DNA from: Streptomyces eurythermus
GTDB lineage: Bacteria; Actinomycetota; Actinomycetes; Streptomycetales; Streptomycetaceae
Direction of reading: 5' to 3'
DNA length: 64,000 nt
NCBI RefSeq assembly: GCF_014649115.1
Contig: NZ_BMSK01000001.1
Coordinates: 186,001 to 250,000, forward strand
Shown here: in pieces, positions 1-9,121 of the stretch
Layout of the letters: each line of letters begins with the position of its first letter
How positions within the stretch are numbered: the stretch's first letter is position 1
Position numbers and translations under genes: made by a program
The notes under the pieces: generated by a model
Seen by the model: the letters and a program-made list of their open reading frames with translations, nothing else
The model's database searches: none
Told to the model about the DNA's origin: nothing

Positions 1-68
1 TCGTGGAGGCCGCCAAGAAGGCGGGCGTGACCATGTACTTCACGGGCACGCGCCACTTCTTCCACTGA
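1..68 (+). CDS. purH: PurH C-terminus (partial)
   Basis: This is the 3' end of a gene that begins before the window. The reading frame from base 3 gives 21 residues ending GTRHFFH before TGA at 66-68. That ending is characteristic of the AICAR formyltransferase domain of bifunctional PurH, which catalyses the last two steps of IMP synthesis in the cytosol. Lying just upstream of folD fits, because FolD supplies 10-formyl-tetrahydrofolate for this reaction. Only the last residues are visible, so the call rests on the distinctive C-terminal motif and the neighbourhood. Confidence 0.85.
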   Translation, partial: VEAAKKAGVTMYFTGTRHFFH

Positions 69-137
69 TACCCCGCACCTGAGCGTGCTCCCGCCTCGCC
101 GGTCCGCGGGCGGGAGTACGCGTGCGTTCGCGTACGG

Positions 138-179
138 CACAGGCCGCGTCCCGTCCGGGCGGACGGGGCGCGGCCTGTG
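138..179. terminator. Bidirectional terminator hairpin
   Basis: A 19-bp stem (138-156 with 161-179) contains one G-U pair and has a 4-base loop. It lies between two convergent genes, purH on the plus strand and the membrane protein gene on the minus strand, so it probably terminates both. As is usual in Streptomyces, there is no strong T-tract. Confidence 0.75.
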
Positions 180-204
180 GAGTGTGCCGGTGTGCTGTCG
201 CGGC

Positions 205-771
205 TCAGTACCGCGGACGGTTGAACCAGGCCGAGCCCTTGGAGCCGCCGACGAAGCAGGCGATCAGGATGGCGAGCACGGTGTGCACCAGGCCGACGAG
301 GATGAACGGGTAGATGCCGAGGATCGCGGTGATGATGCCGTAGATCAGCGTCGTGATGCGGACGCCGTTGCCGCCGTTGCCGAACTTGAGCGCCAGCACG
401 ATGGTGAGCACCATCCAGGCCACGGCGAACAGCGTGAGCCCCCACAGCAGGCCCGACGAGTAGTCGGCGAGCTGCTGGAAGGCGGCGTCGTCCTTGAGTT
501 CGTCGTCGTTCTTCGCGGCGTTCACGCCGATGGCGCTGAACGCGAACAGCGCGACGCCGATGACCTGAAGGGCGACGATCACCCACATCATCACCCGGGC
601 CGCGCTGACGGTGCCGGGCATGGTCTCGGGCGCCGGCGGCATGCCGTACGCGCCGACGGGCGGCGCCTGCGGGTAGCCGTAACCGGGCTGCTGGCCCTGC
701 TGCGGATAGCCGTAGCCCGGCTGCTGCGCCTGCGGGGCGCCGTAGGGGTTGTTCGGATCGCCGAAACTCAT
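205..771 (-). CDS. Pro/Gln/Tyr-rich small membrane protein
   Basis: A 188-residue protein of unknown function. Residues 1-50 are cytosolic-looking and low in complexity, with repeated PGYGYPQ-type units. Three or four hydrophobic segments follow (about 60-85, 108-130, 140-175), and the C-terminus is short and polar (WFNRPRY). Many Streptomyces membrane proteins with such PGY-rich tails are annotated only as DUF or hypothetical proteins. The ATG is preceded by a good GGAGG about 10 bases upstream. It is convergent with purH and divergent from folD. Nothing in the sequence indicates a transport substrate or an enzyme activity. Confidence 0.8.
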   Translation of the reverse strand: MSFGDPNNPYGAPQAQQPGYGYPQQGQQPGYGYPQAPPVGAYGMPPAPETMPGTVSAARVMMWVIVALQVIGVALFAFSAIGVNAAKNDDELKDDAAFQQLADYSSGLLWGLTLFAVAWMVLTIVLALKFGNGGNGVRITTLIYGIITAILGIYPFILVGLVHTVLAILIACFVGGSKGSAWFNRPRY

Positions 772-1013
772 GGCGGACTTCCTCCGTCGTGTTGCTCAAG
801 TGCGGGGACGACGCGCGGCACGGTGCGGAGGAGAGTTCTACAGAAATGCGGTCCGTCCCCCCGGTACTGCCCGCGGCACTGTGTGCTCATCGTTCTTTAA
901 CAGCGTCTTACTTGTCCAGCCGGGCCAGGAGGTGTTGTGCAAGTGCAACATCAACAAGCGAGCCGCGGCACCCGGATTGGAACCGGGGCCGGGTCATCCG
1001 CGAGGATGGGGAC

Positions 1014-1868
1014 ATGACCGCCCAGATTCTCGATGGCAAGGCCACCGCAGCCGAGATCAAGTCCGATCTGACCGCCCGCGTGGCGGCGCTGAAGGAGAAG
1101 GGCGTCACGCCCGGCCTCGGCACGATCCTGGTCGGGGACGACCCCGGCAGCCAGAAGTACGTCGCCGGCAAGCACCGCGACTGCGCCCAGGTGGGCATCG
1201 CCTCCATCCAGCGCGAGCTGCCCGCCACGGCCACCCAGGAGGAGATCGAGGCGGTCGTCCGCGAGTTGAACGACGACCCGGCCTGCACCGGCTACATCGT
1301 CCAGCTGCCGCTGCCCCGTGGCATCGACGAGAACCGCGTCCTGGAGCTGATGGACCCGGCCAAGGACGCCGACGGCCTGCACCCGATGAACCTCGGCCGG
1401 CTGGTCCTGAACGAGCCCGCCCCGCTGCCCTGCACCCCCAACGGCATCCTCACCCTGCTGCGCCGCCACGGCGTGGAGATCAAGGGCGCCGAGGTCGTGG
1501 TCGTCGGCCGCGGTGTCACCATCGGCCGCCCGATGCCGCTGCTGCTCACCCGGCGCAGCGAGAACGCCACCGTCACCCAGTGCCACACCGGCACCCGTGA
1601 CCTGTCCGCCCACCTCAAGCGCGCCGACATCATCATCGCGGCGGCCGGCTCCCCGCACCTGATCCGCGCCGAGGACGTCAAGCCCGGCGCGGCCGTCCTG
1701 GACGTCGGCGTCTCCCGCAACGCCGAGGGCAAGATCGTCGGCGATGTCCACCCGGACGTGACCGAGGTGGCCGGCTGGATCTCCCCGAACCCCGGCGGTG
1801 TCGGCCCGATGACCCGGGCCCAGCTGCTGGTCAACGTGGTCGAGGCGGCGGAGCGCAGTGCCGGCTGA
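1014..1868 (+). CDS. folD: Methylenetetrahydrofolate dehydrogenase/cyclohydrolase FolD
   Basis: Bifunctional cytosolic enzyme that converts 5,10-methylene-THF to 10-formyl-THF via methenyl-THF, using NADP+. The 284-residue length is typical. The catalytic-lysine region YVAGK is at 49-53, QLPLP at about 105, the dinucleotide loop [10 protein letters not shown] at about 163, and the family signature [10 protein letters not shown] near the C-terminus. The ATG at 1014 was chosen because it begins at the normal N-terminus (TAQILDGKA). Upstream in-frame codons extend into non-conserved sequence. The downstream DUF3017 gene overlaps its 3' end by 11 bases, suggesting co-transcription. Its product feeds the adjacent PurH. 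Confidence 0.96.
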   Translation: MTAQILDGKATAAEIKSDLTARVAALKEKGVTPGLGTILVGDDPGSQKYVAGKHRDCAQVGIASIQRELPATATQEEIEAVVRELNDDPACTGYIVQLPLPRGIDENRVLELMDPAKDADGLHPMNLGRLVLNEPAPLPCTPNGILTLLRRHGVEIKGAEVVVVGRGVTIGRPMPLLLTRRSENATVTQCHTGTRDLSAHLKRADIIIAAAGSPHLIRAEDVKPGAAVLDVGVSRNAEGKIVGDVHPDVTEVAGWISPNPGGVGPMTRAQLLVNVVEAAERSAG

Positions 1869-2352
1869 GAACGCCCGCGGGCACGCGGAACCGACCCTGC
1901 GGGAAAGGGGCGCCACGCCGGCCGGACCGGGCCGCGCGCGCCGCTTCCCGCGCGGCGGCGCCGGGCGGATACCGCCCAGGAGATGGCGCACGAAGGACAC
2001 CGCCCGGCCCGAGGGCGGCGGCCGCGCCGCGCCCGGCGACGCCCCGGCGCCCGCCCGGCAGTGGCCGCTGCTCACCGTCGTCGGCCTGGTCGCGCTCGGC
2101 CTGCTGGTGACCGCGCTGGACGCGTTCCGCGCGGGCACGCTGATCATCGGTCTCGCGCTGCTGGGCGGCGCGGTGCTGCGCTGGCTGCTGCCCGACGTCG
2201 GCATGCTCGCCGTACGTTCCCGCTTCACGGACATCGCCACGTACGGCGTCCTGGGCCTGGTGATCGTCCTGCTGGCGCTGATGATCCAGCCCGACCCGCT
2301 GCTGAAGTTGCCTTTCCTGAAGGACATCCTGCACTTCACGCTCGCCAAGTAG
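1858..2352 (+). CDS. DUF3017 membrane protein
   Basis: A 164-residue protein with a long Arg/Pro/Gly-rich hydrophilic N-terminus (about 1-65). Three transmembrane segments follow (about 70-88, 92-112 and 122-142), then a short tail. This matches the actinobacterial DUF3017 family, which usually sits directly downstream of folD. The assumed GTG start at 1858 overlaps folD by 11 bases. A later start would shorten the disordered region without touching the membrane domain. The function is unknown. Conserved linkage to folD is the only clue. Confidence 0.75.
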   Translation: MPAENARGHAEPTLRERGATPAGPGRARRFPRGGAGRIPPRRWRTKDTARPEGGGRAAPGDAPAPARQWPLLTVVGLVALGLLVTALDAFRAGTLIIGLALLGGAVLRWLLPDVGMLAVRSRFTDIATYGVLGLVIVLLALMIQPDPLLKLPFLKDILHFTLAK

Positions 2353-2371
2353 CGCCCGCGATACGCCTGGT

Positions 2372-2402
2372 GGCCCGCGTCTCCCGCCCGGGGGCGCGGG
2401 CC
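2372..2402 (+). terminator. Possible terminator after folD-DUF3017
   Basis: An 8-bp perfect GC stem (2372-2379 with 2395-2402) starts about 20 bases after the DUF3017 stop codon. The loop is rather long (15 bases) and there is no T-tract, so this is only a plausible factor-independent terminator. Confidence 0.4.
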
Positions 2403-2550
2403 GCCTGCCGTATCTCCCCTCTCCCGCGCGGCTGTCGGCCTTCGCCGGTGTGCGTCCGGCTCCGGGAACTGGGATCCTTGGTCAACGCATCCCTGTGGGT
2501 GGCCGGGGTGCGTGAGTTCGACAGCACGACCGGGGGAAGAGGGGGAACCC

Positions 2551-4098
2551 ATGCCTCGATGGAAAGCCTTGCCGGACGATCTGGACCCGCAGATCAGGGA
2601 GTTCACCGACGAACTGCGGCAACTCGTGGACCGCGGCGGTCTGGGCGTCGCGGCACTGGCCGACCGGACGGGCTACGGCACGACGTCCTGGGAGCGGTAC
2701 CTGGACGGCCGGCTGCTGGCGCCCAAGGGCGCGGTCATCGCCCTCGCCGAGGTCACCGGCACCCCTACGGGCCCGCTGACCACCCTGTGGGAACTGGCCG
2801 AACGCGCCTGGAGCCGGGCGGAGCTGCGGGACGGCAGCACGCTGCAGGCACTGCGGATCGCGGAGGGGGAGAGCGACCGGAGGAGCGCCGGCGAGGGCAT
2901 CGGACCGAGCCTCGGCAAGGGCGCCGGTCCGGATCTCGGCAAGGGCGTGGGCCAGGCTGCCGGGAAGGGTGCCGGCGTCAGCGCCGGACAGGGCGTCGGC
3001 AAGGGGCTCGGCAAGGGCTCGGGGAAAGGTTTCGGGAAGGGCGGCGCCGGTACCGCCGTGGCGCCGGGGAGCAGCGGCCCCGGCTGGGCCACGCCGGCCG
3101 TCCCGGCCCAGCCGTCGGCCCGGGACACCGGCACCGGCGCGCCTGACGGTGGGGCGGACGGTCCGGGGCGCGGGGGCACGGCCACCGGCGAGGGGTCCGG
3201 TGGGCGTACGGCCGGCGGGGACGCGGGCACGGCCTCCCGGGACGGCTCCGGCTCCGGCGCGGTGAACGCCTCCGGCTCCGGCGGGGCGAGCGGGAAGGGC
3301 GGGGGCACGGCCGGCGCCGGCGGCTCCCGTGCGGACACCCCCGTCAAGAACTCCTGGGGCGTGGCCGGTTACCGGGGCCCCTCCCCGGCGAGCGCCCGGC
3401 CGGGTGCCCGGTCCTCCGGCCGGCCGGACGCGGCAGCGACCGCCACCCCGCCCGCCGCCGTCGGCACCCCGGCCGGACTCGGTGCCACCCGCCCCCTCGG
3501 CACCCCGCCCGTCGGCACCCCGCCCGTCGGCACCCCGGCCGCCGGTACCCCGGTCACCGGCCCCGCCCGTGCTCCCGAGGGGCGCCCCGCGCCGGGAGAG
3601 CGGTGGTCCGCGCGCCGGCAGCAGGTGGTCATGTTCTTCGCGGGGCTGGTCGGCGTGCTCGCCCTCATCGGCGGGGTCTTCTACTTCACCCACCGCGACG
3701 GCGACGGCACGGCCGCCGCGGCCAAGCCCTCCCCGAAGGCCTCCGCCCCGGCCACCCCGCCGCCCGGCGTCAAGTGCGCCGGGTCCGCCTGCACCGGCAA
3801 GGACGCCGAGGCCATGGGGTGCGGCGGCGACCTGGTGTCCACCGCCAAGACAGCCACCGTCGGCACCACCACCCTGGAGGTCCGCTACAGCAAGGTCTGC
3901 GGCACGGTCTGGGGCCGGATCACCAGCGGCGCGCCGGGCGACACCGTGCGGGTCACCGCGGGCAAGGAGCGGCAGACGGGCGACATCACCGCCGCGGGGG
4001 ACACCATCGGGTACACGCCGATGGTCGCCGTACGGAACCCGGCCCAGGCCAGGGCGTGCGCCACGCTCGCGTCGGGCCAGACCGGCTGCACGGAGTGA
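2551..4098 (+). CDS. Membrane-anchored HTH protein with Gly-Lys repeats
   Basis: A 515-residue protein in four parts. Residues 1-90 form an XRE-type helix-turn-helix domain (ALADRTGYGTTSWERYLDGR). Residues about 110-170 contain repeated LGKG / GKGxG units. A long Gly/Pro/Thr/Ala-rich linker includes a run of GTPPVGTP repeats. One transmembrane helix at about 355-375 is followed by a roughly 120-residue extracytoplasmic domain with paired cysteines that resembles DUF2690. The layout suggests a one-component sensor with cytosolic DNA binding and an outside domain. The ATG at 2551 follows GGGGGAA. The ligand and targets are unknown. Confidence 0.75.
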   Translation: MPRWKALPDDLDPQIREFTDELRQLVDRGGLGVAALADRTGYGTTSWERYLDGRLLAPKGAVIALAEVTGTPTGPLTTLWELAERAWSRAELRDGSTLQALRIAEGESDRRSAGEGIGPSLGKGAGPDLGKGVGQAAGKGAGVSAGQGVGKGLGKGSGKGFGKGGAGTAVAPGSSGPGWATPAVPAQPSARDTGTGAPDGGADGPGRGGTATGEGSGGRTAGGDAGTASRDGSGSGAVNASGSGGASGKGGGTAGAGGSRADTPVKNSWGVAGYRGPSPASARPGARSSGRPDAAATATPPAAVGTPAGLGATRPLGTPPVGTPPVGTPAAGTPVTGPARAPEGRPAPGERWSARRQQVVMFFAGLVGVLALIGGVFYFTHRDGDGTAAAAKPSPKASAPATPPPGVKCAGSACTGKDAEAMGCGGDLVSTAKTATVGTTTLEVRYSKVCGTVWGRITSGAPGDTVRVTAGKERQTGDITAAGDTIGYTPMVAVRNPAQARACATLASGQTGCTE

Positions 4099-5413
<1,315 letters not shown>

Positions 5414-5423
5414 GCGTCCGGAT

Positions 5424-5453
5424 GTGACTCCGGTGGCCGGTGTGGTCTATAGT
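5424..5453 (+). promoter_or_regulatory. Promoter of the tRNA-like gene
   Basis: A GTGACT -35-like element (5424-5429) and TATAGT -10 (5448-5453) are separated by 18 bases. This predicts a transcript start near 5460, about 35 bases before the tRNA. The -10 lies in the loop of a 15-bp perfect hairpin (arms 5430-5444 and 5460-5474). Confidence 0.5.
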
Positions 5454-5474
5454 TGATCACACACCGGCCACCGG
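5430..5474 (+). terminator. mdh terminator hairpin with a promoter element in its loop
   Basis: A 15-bp perfect inverted repeat (5430-5444 with 5460-5474) has a 15-base AT-rich loop and begins 17 bases after the mdh stop. It is well placed to terminate mdh. The loop also holds the TATAGT of the next unit, so it may additionally separate the mdh and tRNA transcription units. Confidence 0.65.
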
Positions 5475-5494
5475 AACTCCCGGAAGCCGACTGT

Positions 5495-5567
5495 GCGTTG
5501 GTGGTCCAAGGAAAGACGCCCCGCTTCCTGCGGGGAGATGCAGGTGCAAGGCCTGCCCGGCGCTCCA
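5495..5567 (+). tRNA. Atypical tRNA-Gly(UCC), CCA encoded
   Basis: The 73-base sequence folds as a tRNA. Acceptor 5495-5501 pairs with 5557-5563 (7 bp, two G-U). The D-arm is 5504-5517 with the loop GG retained and one mismatch. The anticodon stem is CCCCG/CGGGG (5519-5523, 5531-5535) with loop CTTCCTG, anticodon TCC at 5526-5528. The T-stem is GCAGG/CCTGC (5540-5544, 5552-5556). Discriminator T and an encoded CCA end at 5567. Glycine identity features G1-C72, C2-G71, C35, C36 and U73 are all present. Unusual features are a T-loop of TGCAAGG (G for T at position 55) and U at position 37. It has its own promoter and terminator. A functional specialised tRNA seems likelier than a pseudogene. 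Confidence 0.75.
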
Positions 5568-5570
5568 CAC

Positions 5571-5608
5571 ACGAGGTCCCCTCCCGTCATGGCGGGAGGG
5601 GACCTCGT
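5571..5608 (+). terminator. Strong terminator of the tRNA unit
   Basis: A 16-bp perfect stem (5571-5586 with 5593-5608) with a 6-base loop begins three bases after the encoded CCA and is followed by a short T-containing stretch. It also faces the convergent serine hydrolase gene, whose stop codon is at 5650. Confidence 0.85.
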
Positions 5609-5649
5609 CGTTTCCGGACTCGTCGTTCCCGGCCTCGCCGATTGGGGCC

Positions 5650-6471
5650 CTACGCCCGCCTCAGCAGCGCGATCCCGGCCCGGTCGGTGTCCTCCGGCCG
5701 TCCGTTGAGCCGGTGCACCACGGCCCACCGCCCGTCCGCCATCGCCCCCGCGAACACGGACGCGTCCCGGGTCGCGCCGTTGTGCCAGGACAGCGGCCCC
5801 GCCGACTGCCACCCCGGGCCCGGCTCGCCCAGCCGCCGTTCCACCAGCAGGGCCACGACGAGCGCGGCGACCGCACGCGGTGTCGCCCACAGGCCGCCCG
5901 CCGGGAGGATCGCCCCGTCCATCGTCCAGGGCCTGCGCCGCGTCCCCGGCAGCAGGCCGGGGGCCGTCAGCCGCCGCGCGGGAGCCGGGCGGACGGTCAC
6001 CTCGATGACGCCCGCCGGCCGCAGGACGTACTCCGTCAGCAGTTCCTCGTACGGTGCCCCGCCCGCGGCGGCCAGGGCGGCACCGAGGACGGCGTACCCG
6101 AGATTGGAGTACTCCTCGTCCCCCGGCGGGCGCACGGCGACGGTGTCCACGACGCGGACCAGCCGTTCCAACTCCGCGTGGCCGAAAGCCGCGTACGGGT
6201 CCCGGCGGCCGAGGCCGGCTGGCAGCCGGGGGAGTCCCGAGGTGTGCCGGGCCAGGTGCAGCAGGGTGATCCCGGTGCCGGGCGGGGCCGGGAGCCAGCG
6301 TTCGACCGGGTCGCCGGGCGCGGCCACGCCCGCCTCCGCCATGCGGGCCAGCAAGGTGCCGGTCAGCGCCTTGGTGAGGGAGCCGATCTGTACGAAGCGG
6401 TCCGGTGCGTGCCCGTCGCTCGCCCGGGGCGGGGCCGCGTCGGTCAGCACACAGGTCGGGATACGGCGCAC
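5650..6471 (-). CDS. Serine hydrolase (class C beta-lactamase/penicillin-binding fold)
   Basis: A 273-residue serine hydrolase of the beta-lactamase/esterase clan. The nucleophile motif SLTK is at 31-34 and the YSN motif at 121-123. No signal peptide or membrane helix is visible, so it is probably a cytosolic esterase or peptidase rather than a resistance enzyme. It is shorter than most family members (350-400 residues) at both ends. It lies 60 bp downstream of the MFS exporter gene on the same strand and is likely co-transcribed. The substrate is unknown. Confidence 0.8.
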   Translation of the reverse strand: MRRIPTCVLTDAAPPRASDGHAPDRFVQIGSLTKALTGTLLARMAEAGVAAPGDPVERWLPAPPGTGITLLHLARHTSGLPRLPAGLGRRDPYAAFGHAELERLVRVVDTVAVRPPGDEEYSNLGYAVLGAALAAAGGAPYEELLTEYVLRPAGVIEVTVRPAPARRLTAPGLLPGTRRRPWTMDGAILPAGGLWATPRAVAALVVALLVERRLGEPGPGWQSAGPLSWHNGATRDASVFAGAMADGRWAVVHRLNGRPEDTDRAGIALLRRA

Positions 6472-6531
6472 GGCGGGTCCTCTCGGTCGGGGCCCGCATT
6501 GTGTGCCGCGGACCGGGGCCCCGCGTACGTT

Positions 6532-7929
6532 TCAGGCCACCGGTTCCCGTGTCGCGGGGGCCGCCGCAGCCGTGCGGGGCGGGCGGCCGGAGGGTCGGTG
6601 GCCGATGACGACCAGCGCCGTCGCCGCCAGGACCGTCAGCCCCACCACCCGCAGCGCCGGGCCCATGCCGCTCGCGAAGTCGGCGTGGCCCGCCAGGGCG
6701 GTCCCGGCGACGGCGACACCGAGGGCGGCGCCGATCTCGCGGGCCGAGGTGCCGAGGCCGGAGCCGAGGCCCGCCTGGTGCGCGGGCAGGGACACCACCA
6801 CGCCCAGGGTGAGCGCCGGCATGGCCAGGCCCGTGCCCGCCGAGATCACCAGCAGCCAGCACGCGTACAGCGGGTAGGGGGTGTGGGCGTCCGCCGTGGA
6901 CGCCGCCAGCAGGCCGAGGCCGATCAGCGCCAGCCCCGTGCCGACCACCGGACGCGGACGCGCCGACCAGCGGGCCGCGAACCTCGGGACCAGGGCCATG
7001 CCGACGATCAGCGGCACGATCGCGACCCCGGTCACGGCCGGGCCGTAGCCCTTGACCTGCTGCAAGTACTGCGAGTTGACGAAGAACAGCGCGAACAGGC
7101 CGAAGAATCCGGTCGCCAGGCCCAGTGTGGTCGCCCGCAGTCCGGCGGAGCGGAACACCCGCGGGTCGAACAGCGGGGCGCGCGAGCGCAGGGCGTGCCC
7201 GGTGAAAGCGGCCAGCAGCAGGGCGCCCGCCGTGAACGCGGTCAGGATGCGCGCCGAGGTCCAGCCGTGGCCGGGCCCCTCGATGATGCCGAACAGCACC
7301 GCGATCAGCCCCGCGGTGAGCAGCAGGGTGCCGGCCGGGTCCGGGCTGCCCTGCGCCGAGCGGGCGGTGCGCGGGGTGGTCACCGCCACCGCGGCGGCGA
7401 GCACGGCCGCCAGCGGCACCATCACGGCGAACAGCGCCCGCCAGGACAGGTACTGGCCGGCCAGCCCGCCGCCCAGGTTGCCCGCCATGCCGCCCAGCCC
7501 GATGGCCAGCGTCCAGGACGCCATCGCCCGGGCGCGGCGCTCCGGCCCGGCCAGGTGCACCAGGATCGACATGGTCGCCGGGGTGATCAGCGCGGCCCCG
7601 GCCCCGGACAGGCCCCGGCCCGCGATCAGCAGCGCCGGACCGGGGGCCAGCGCGCTGGTCGCGGCGCCCGCGGCGAACAGGGCGAGGCCCGCGAGCAGCG
7701 CGCCCTTGCGGCCGTGCCGGTCGCCGAGCGCGCCGGCCGGGACGAGCAGGCCCGCGAAGACGATGACGTAGGCGTCGACCGTCCACAGGACCTCGGTGTG
7801 CGAGGGGTGCAGGCCGGACGAACTCAGTTGCGGTATGAGCAGGTTGATCGCCGCGACCATGCTCTGCGCGACCAGGACACAGGCGCACAGCGTGAGCAGG
7901 ACGGGACGGGTCAGGGCGTGCGCGGGCAC
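6532..7929 (-). CDS. MFS drug-exporter-type transporter (DHA2-like)
   Basis: A 465-residue integral membrane protein with about 14 hydrophobic segments, as in the EmrB/QacA proton-antiporter group. The MFS motif A-type loop GDRHGRKGAL is at about 68-77, and the motif C-like glycine/proline-rich helix is at about 150-170. The GTG start at 7929 has GGAGGAG a few bases upstream. It is transcribed away from the LysR gene at 8030 with about 100 bp between them, the usual arrangement for a LysR-controlled efflux gene. The following serine hydrolase may modify the same compound. The substrate cannot be read from sequence. Confidence 0.88.
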   Translation of the reverse strand: MPAHALTRPVLLTLCACVLVAQSMVAAINLLIPQLSSSGLHPSHTEVLWTVDAYVIVFAGLLVPAGALGDRHGRKGALLAGLALFAAGAATSALAPGPALLIAGRGLSGAGAALITPATMSILVHLAGPERRARAMASWTLAIGLGGMAGNLGGGLAGQYLSWRALFAVMVPLAAVLAAAVAVTTPRTARSAQGSPDPAGTLLLTAGLIAVLFGIIEGPGHGWTSARILTAFTAGALLLAAFTGHALRSRAPLFDPRVFRSAGLRATTLGLATGFFGLFALFFVNSQYLQQVKGYGPAVTGVAIVPLIVGMALVPRFAARWSARPRPVVGTGLALIGLGLLAASTADAHTPYPLYACWLLVISAGTGLAMPALTLGVVVSLPAHQAGLGSGLGTSAREIGAALGVAVAGTALAGHADFASGMGPALRVVGLTVLAATALVVIGHRPSGRPPRTAAAAPATREPVA

Positions 7930-8029
7930 GGCTCCTCCCGGGAGCTGGTGGGTGGTGTGGGATGCGTCCTCACCGTAGGCTCGCCGCAGACCTTACTTCC
8001 AGTGCAACCTTCGCAAGGAACACCTGCAC

Positions 8030-8947
8030 ATGACGCAATCCACCGGCCTCGACCTGAATCTGCTGGTCGCGCTGGACGTGCTGCTGGAGGAGGAGAGCGT
8101 GCAGGGCGCCGCCCGCCGGCTGCACCTGTCCGAACCGGCGATGAGCCGCACCCTCGGCCGGATCCGCAAGGCGCTCGGCGACCCGGTGCTGGTCCGCGCC
8201 GGCCGCCGGATGGTGCCGACACCGCACGCGCTCGCGGTACGGGCCGAGGTCGGCGCGGTGGTCGAGCGGGCCCGCGCCCTGTTCGCGCCGGGGCGGGTCA
8301 CCGACCTGCGCACGGTGACCCGCACCTTCACCGTCCTCGGCCACGACATGATCGCCGCCACCCACGGCGCCGTCCTCCTCGCCCGCGCCGCCCGCGAGGC
8401 CCCCGGCATCCGCCTGCGCTTTTTGAGCGAGAGCCACACCGACGCCCCGTACCTGCGGCAGGGCATCGCCGACCTGGAGGTCGGGGTGATCGACTCGGTC
8501 GTGCCCGAGGTGCATGTGGAGACCGTGCGCGAGGACCGCATGCTCGGCGTCGTACGGGCCGGGCACCCGCTGCTGGAGGGCGAGGTGACGCCCGAGCGGT
8601 TCGCCACGGCGGCCGGGCACCTCGTCGTCTCCCGGCGCGGCAGACAGCGCGGGCCGATCGACGACGCCCTGGCCGGACTCGGCCTCGAGCGCCGGGTGGT
8701 GGGCAGCGTCGGCAGCTATCCGGCCTCCCTGTTCGTGCTGCGCGACACCGGCCTCATCGGGCTGATCACCGAGTGGGGCCGCCCGCTGGCCGACGCCCTC
8801 GGACTGGTCGCCTTCGAGATCCCGCTGCCGCTGCCCACGATCACGGTGGGGTTCGCCTGGCACCCGCGCCACGACGCCGACCCGGCCCACGCCTGGCTCC
8901 GCGGCTGCGTACGGGAGCTGCTGACGCCGGGGCCGGCGAGCGGCTGA
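8030..8947 (+). CDS. LysR-family transcriptional regulator
   Basis: A 305-residue regulator. The N-terminal winged helix-turn-helix (about 8-67: LNLLVALDVLLEEESVQGAARRLHLSEPAMSRTLGRIR) is typical of LysR proteins. A two-lobed periplasmic-binding-like effector domain (about 92-300) follows, closest in style to the NodD/LinR-like group. It is divergent from the MFS exporter gene and probably controls it, possibly together with the serine hydrolase. The inducer is unknown. The ATG at 8030 starts directly on the conserved N-terminus (TQSTGLDLNLL). Confidence 0.9.
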   Translation: MTQSTGLDLNLLVALDVLLEEESVQGAARRLHLSEPAMSRTLGRIRKALGDPVLVRAGRRMVPTPHALAVRAEVGAVVERARALFAPGRVTDLRTVTRTFTVLGHDMIAATHGAVLLARAAREAPGIRLRFLSESHTDAPYLRQGIADLEVGVIDSVVPEVHVETVREDRMLGVVRAGHPLLEGEVTPERFATAAGHLVVSRRGRQRGPIDDALAGLGLERRVVGSVGSYPASLFVLRDTGLIGLITEWGRPLADALGLVAFEIPLPLPTITVGFAWHPRHDADPAHAWLRGCVRELLTPGPASG

Positions 8948-9065
8948 CCGGGCCTGCCTTCCGTTTTCGTCCGTTATCACCCCCGATTTCCGTGACCCCG
9001 AGCACGTTCGGCCACGGATTCCGCATGCCGGGCCGGGGCCCTGGGCAGGCGGCGACGGTCCCCGA

Positions 9066-9085
9066 GTGTGACACGCGTGTGACAC
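9066..9085. promoter_or_regulatory. Candidate operator before the betaine operon
   Basis: Two direct copies of GTGTGACAC are separated by GC, with an internal 10-bp palindrome ACACGCGTGT. They lie about 37 bases before betB. The position suits an operator or promoter element for the choline/betaine operon. No regulator gene is adjacent in the operon. Confidence 0.35.
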
Positions 9086-9121
9086 AGGGGTACCGAACAG
9101 GAACGGAAGGCAACACCGATC

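Noticed and set aside
971..987. A 5-bp stem with 7-base loop resembling a tRNA T-arm (minus strand reads TTCCAAT) before folD
   Set aside because: No matching D-arm, anticodon arm or 7-bp acceptor stem could be found in either direction. Treated as a chance hairpin in the folD leader.
7930..8029. Possible T-N11-A LysR box in the divergent region
   Set aside because: TTCC...GGAA half-sites are present but the inverted repeat is weak. Not strong enough to list as an operator.
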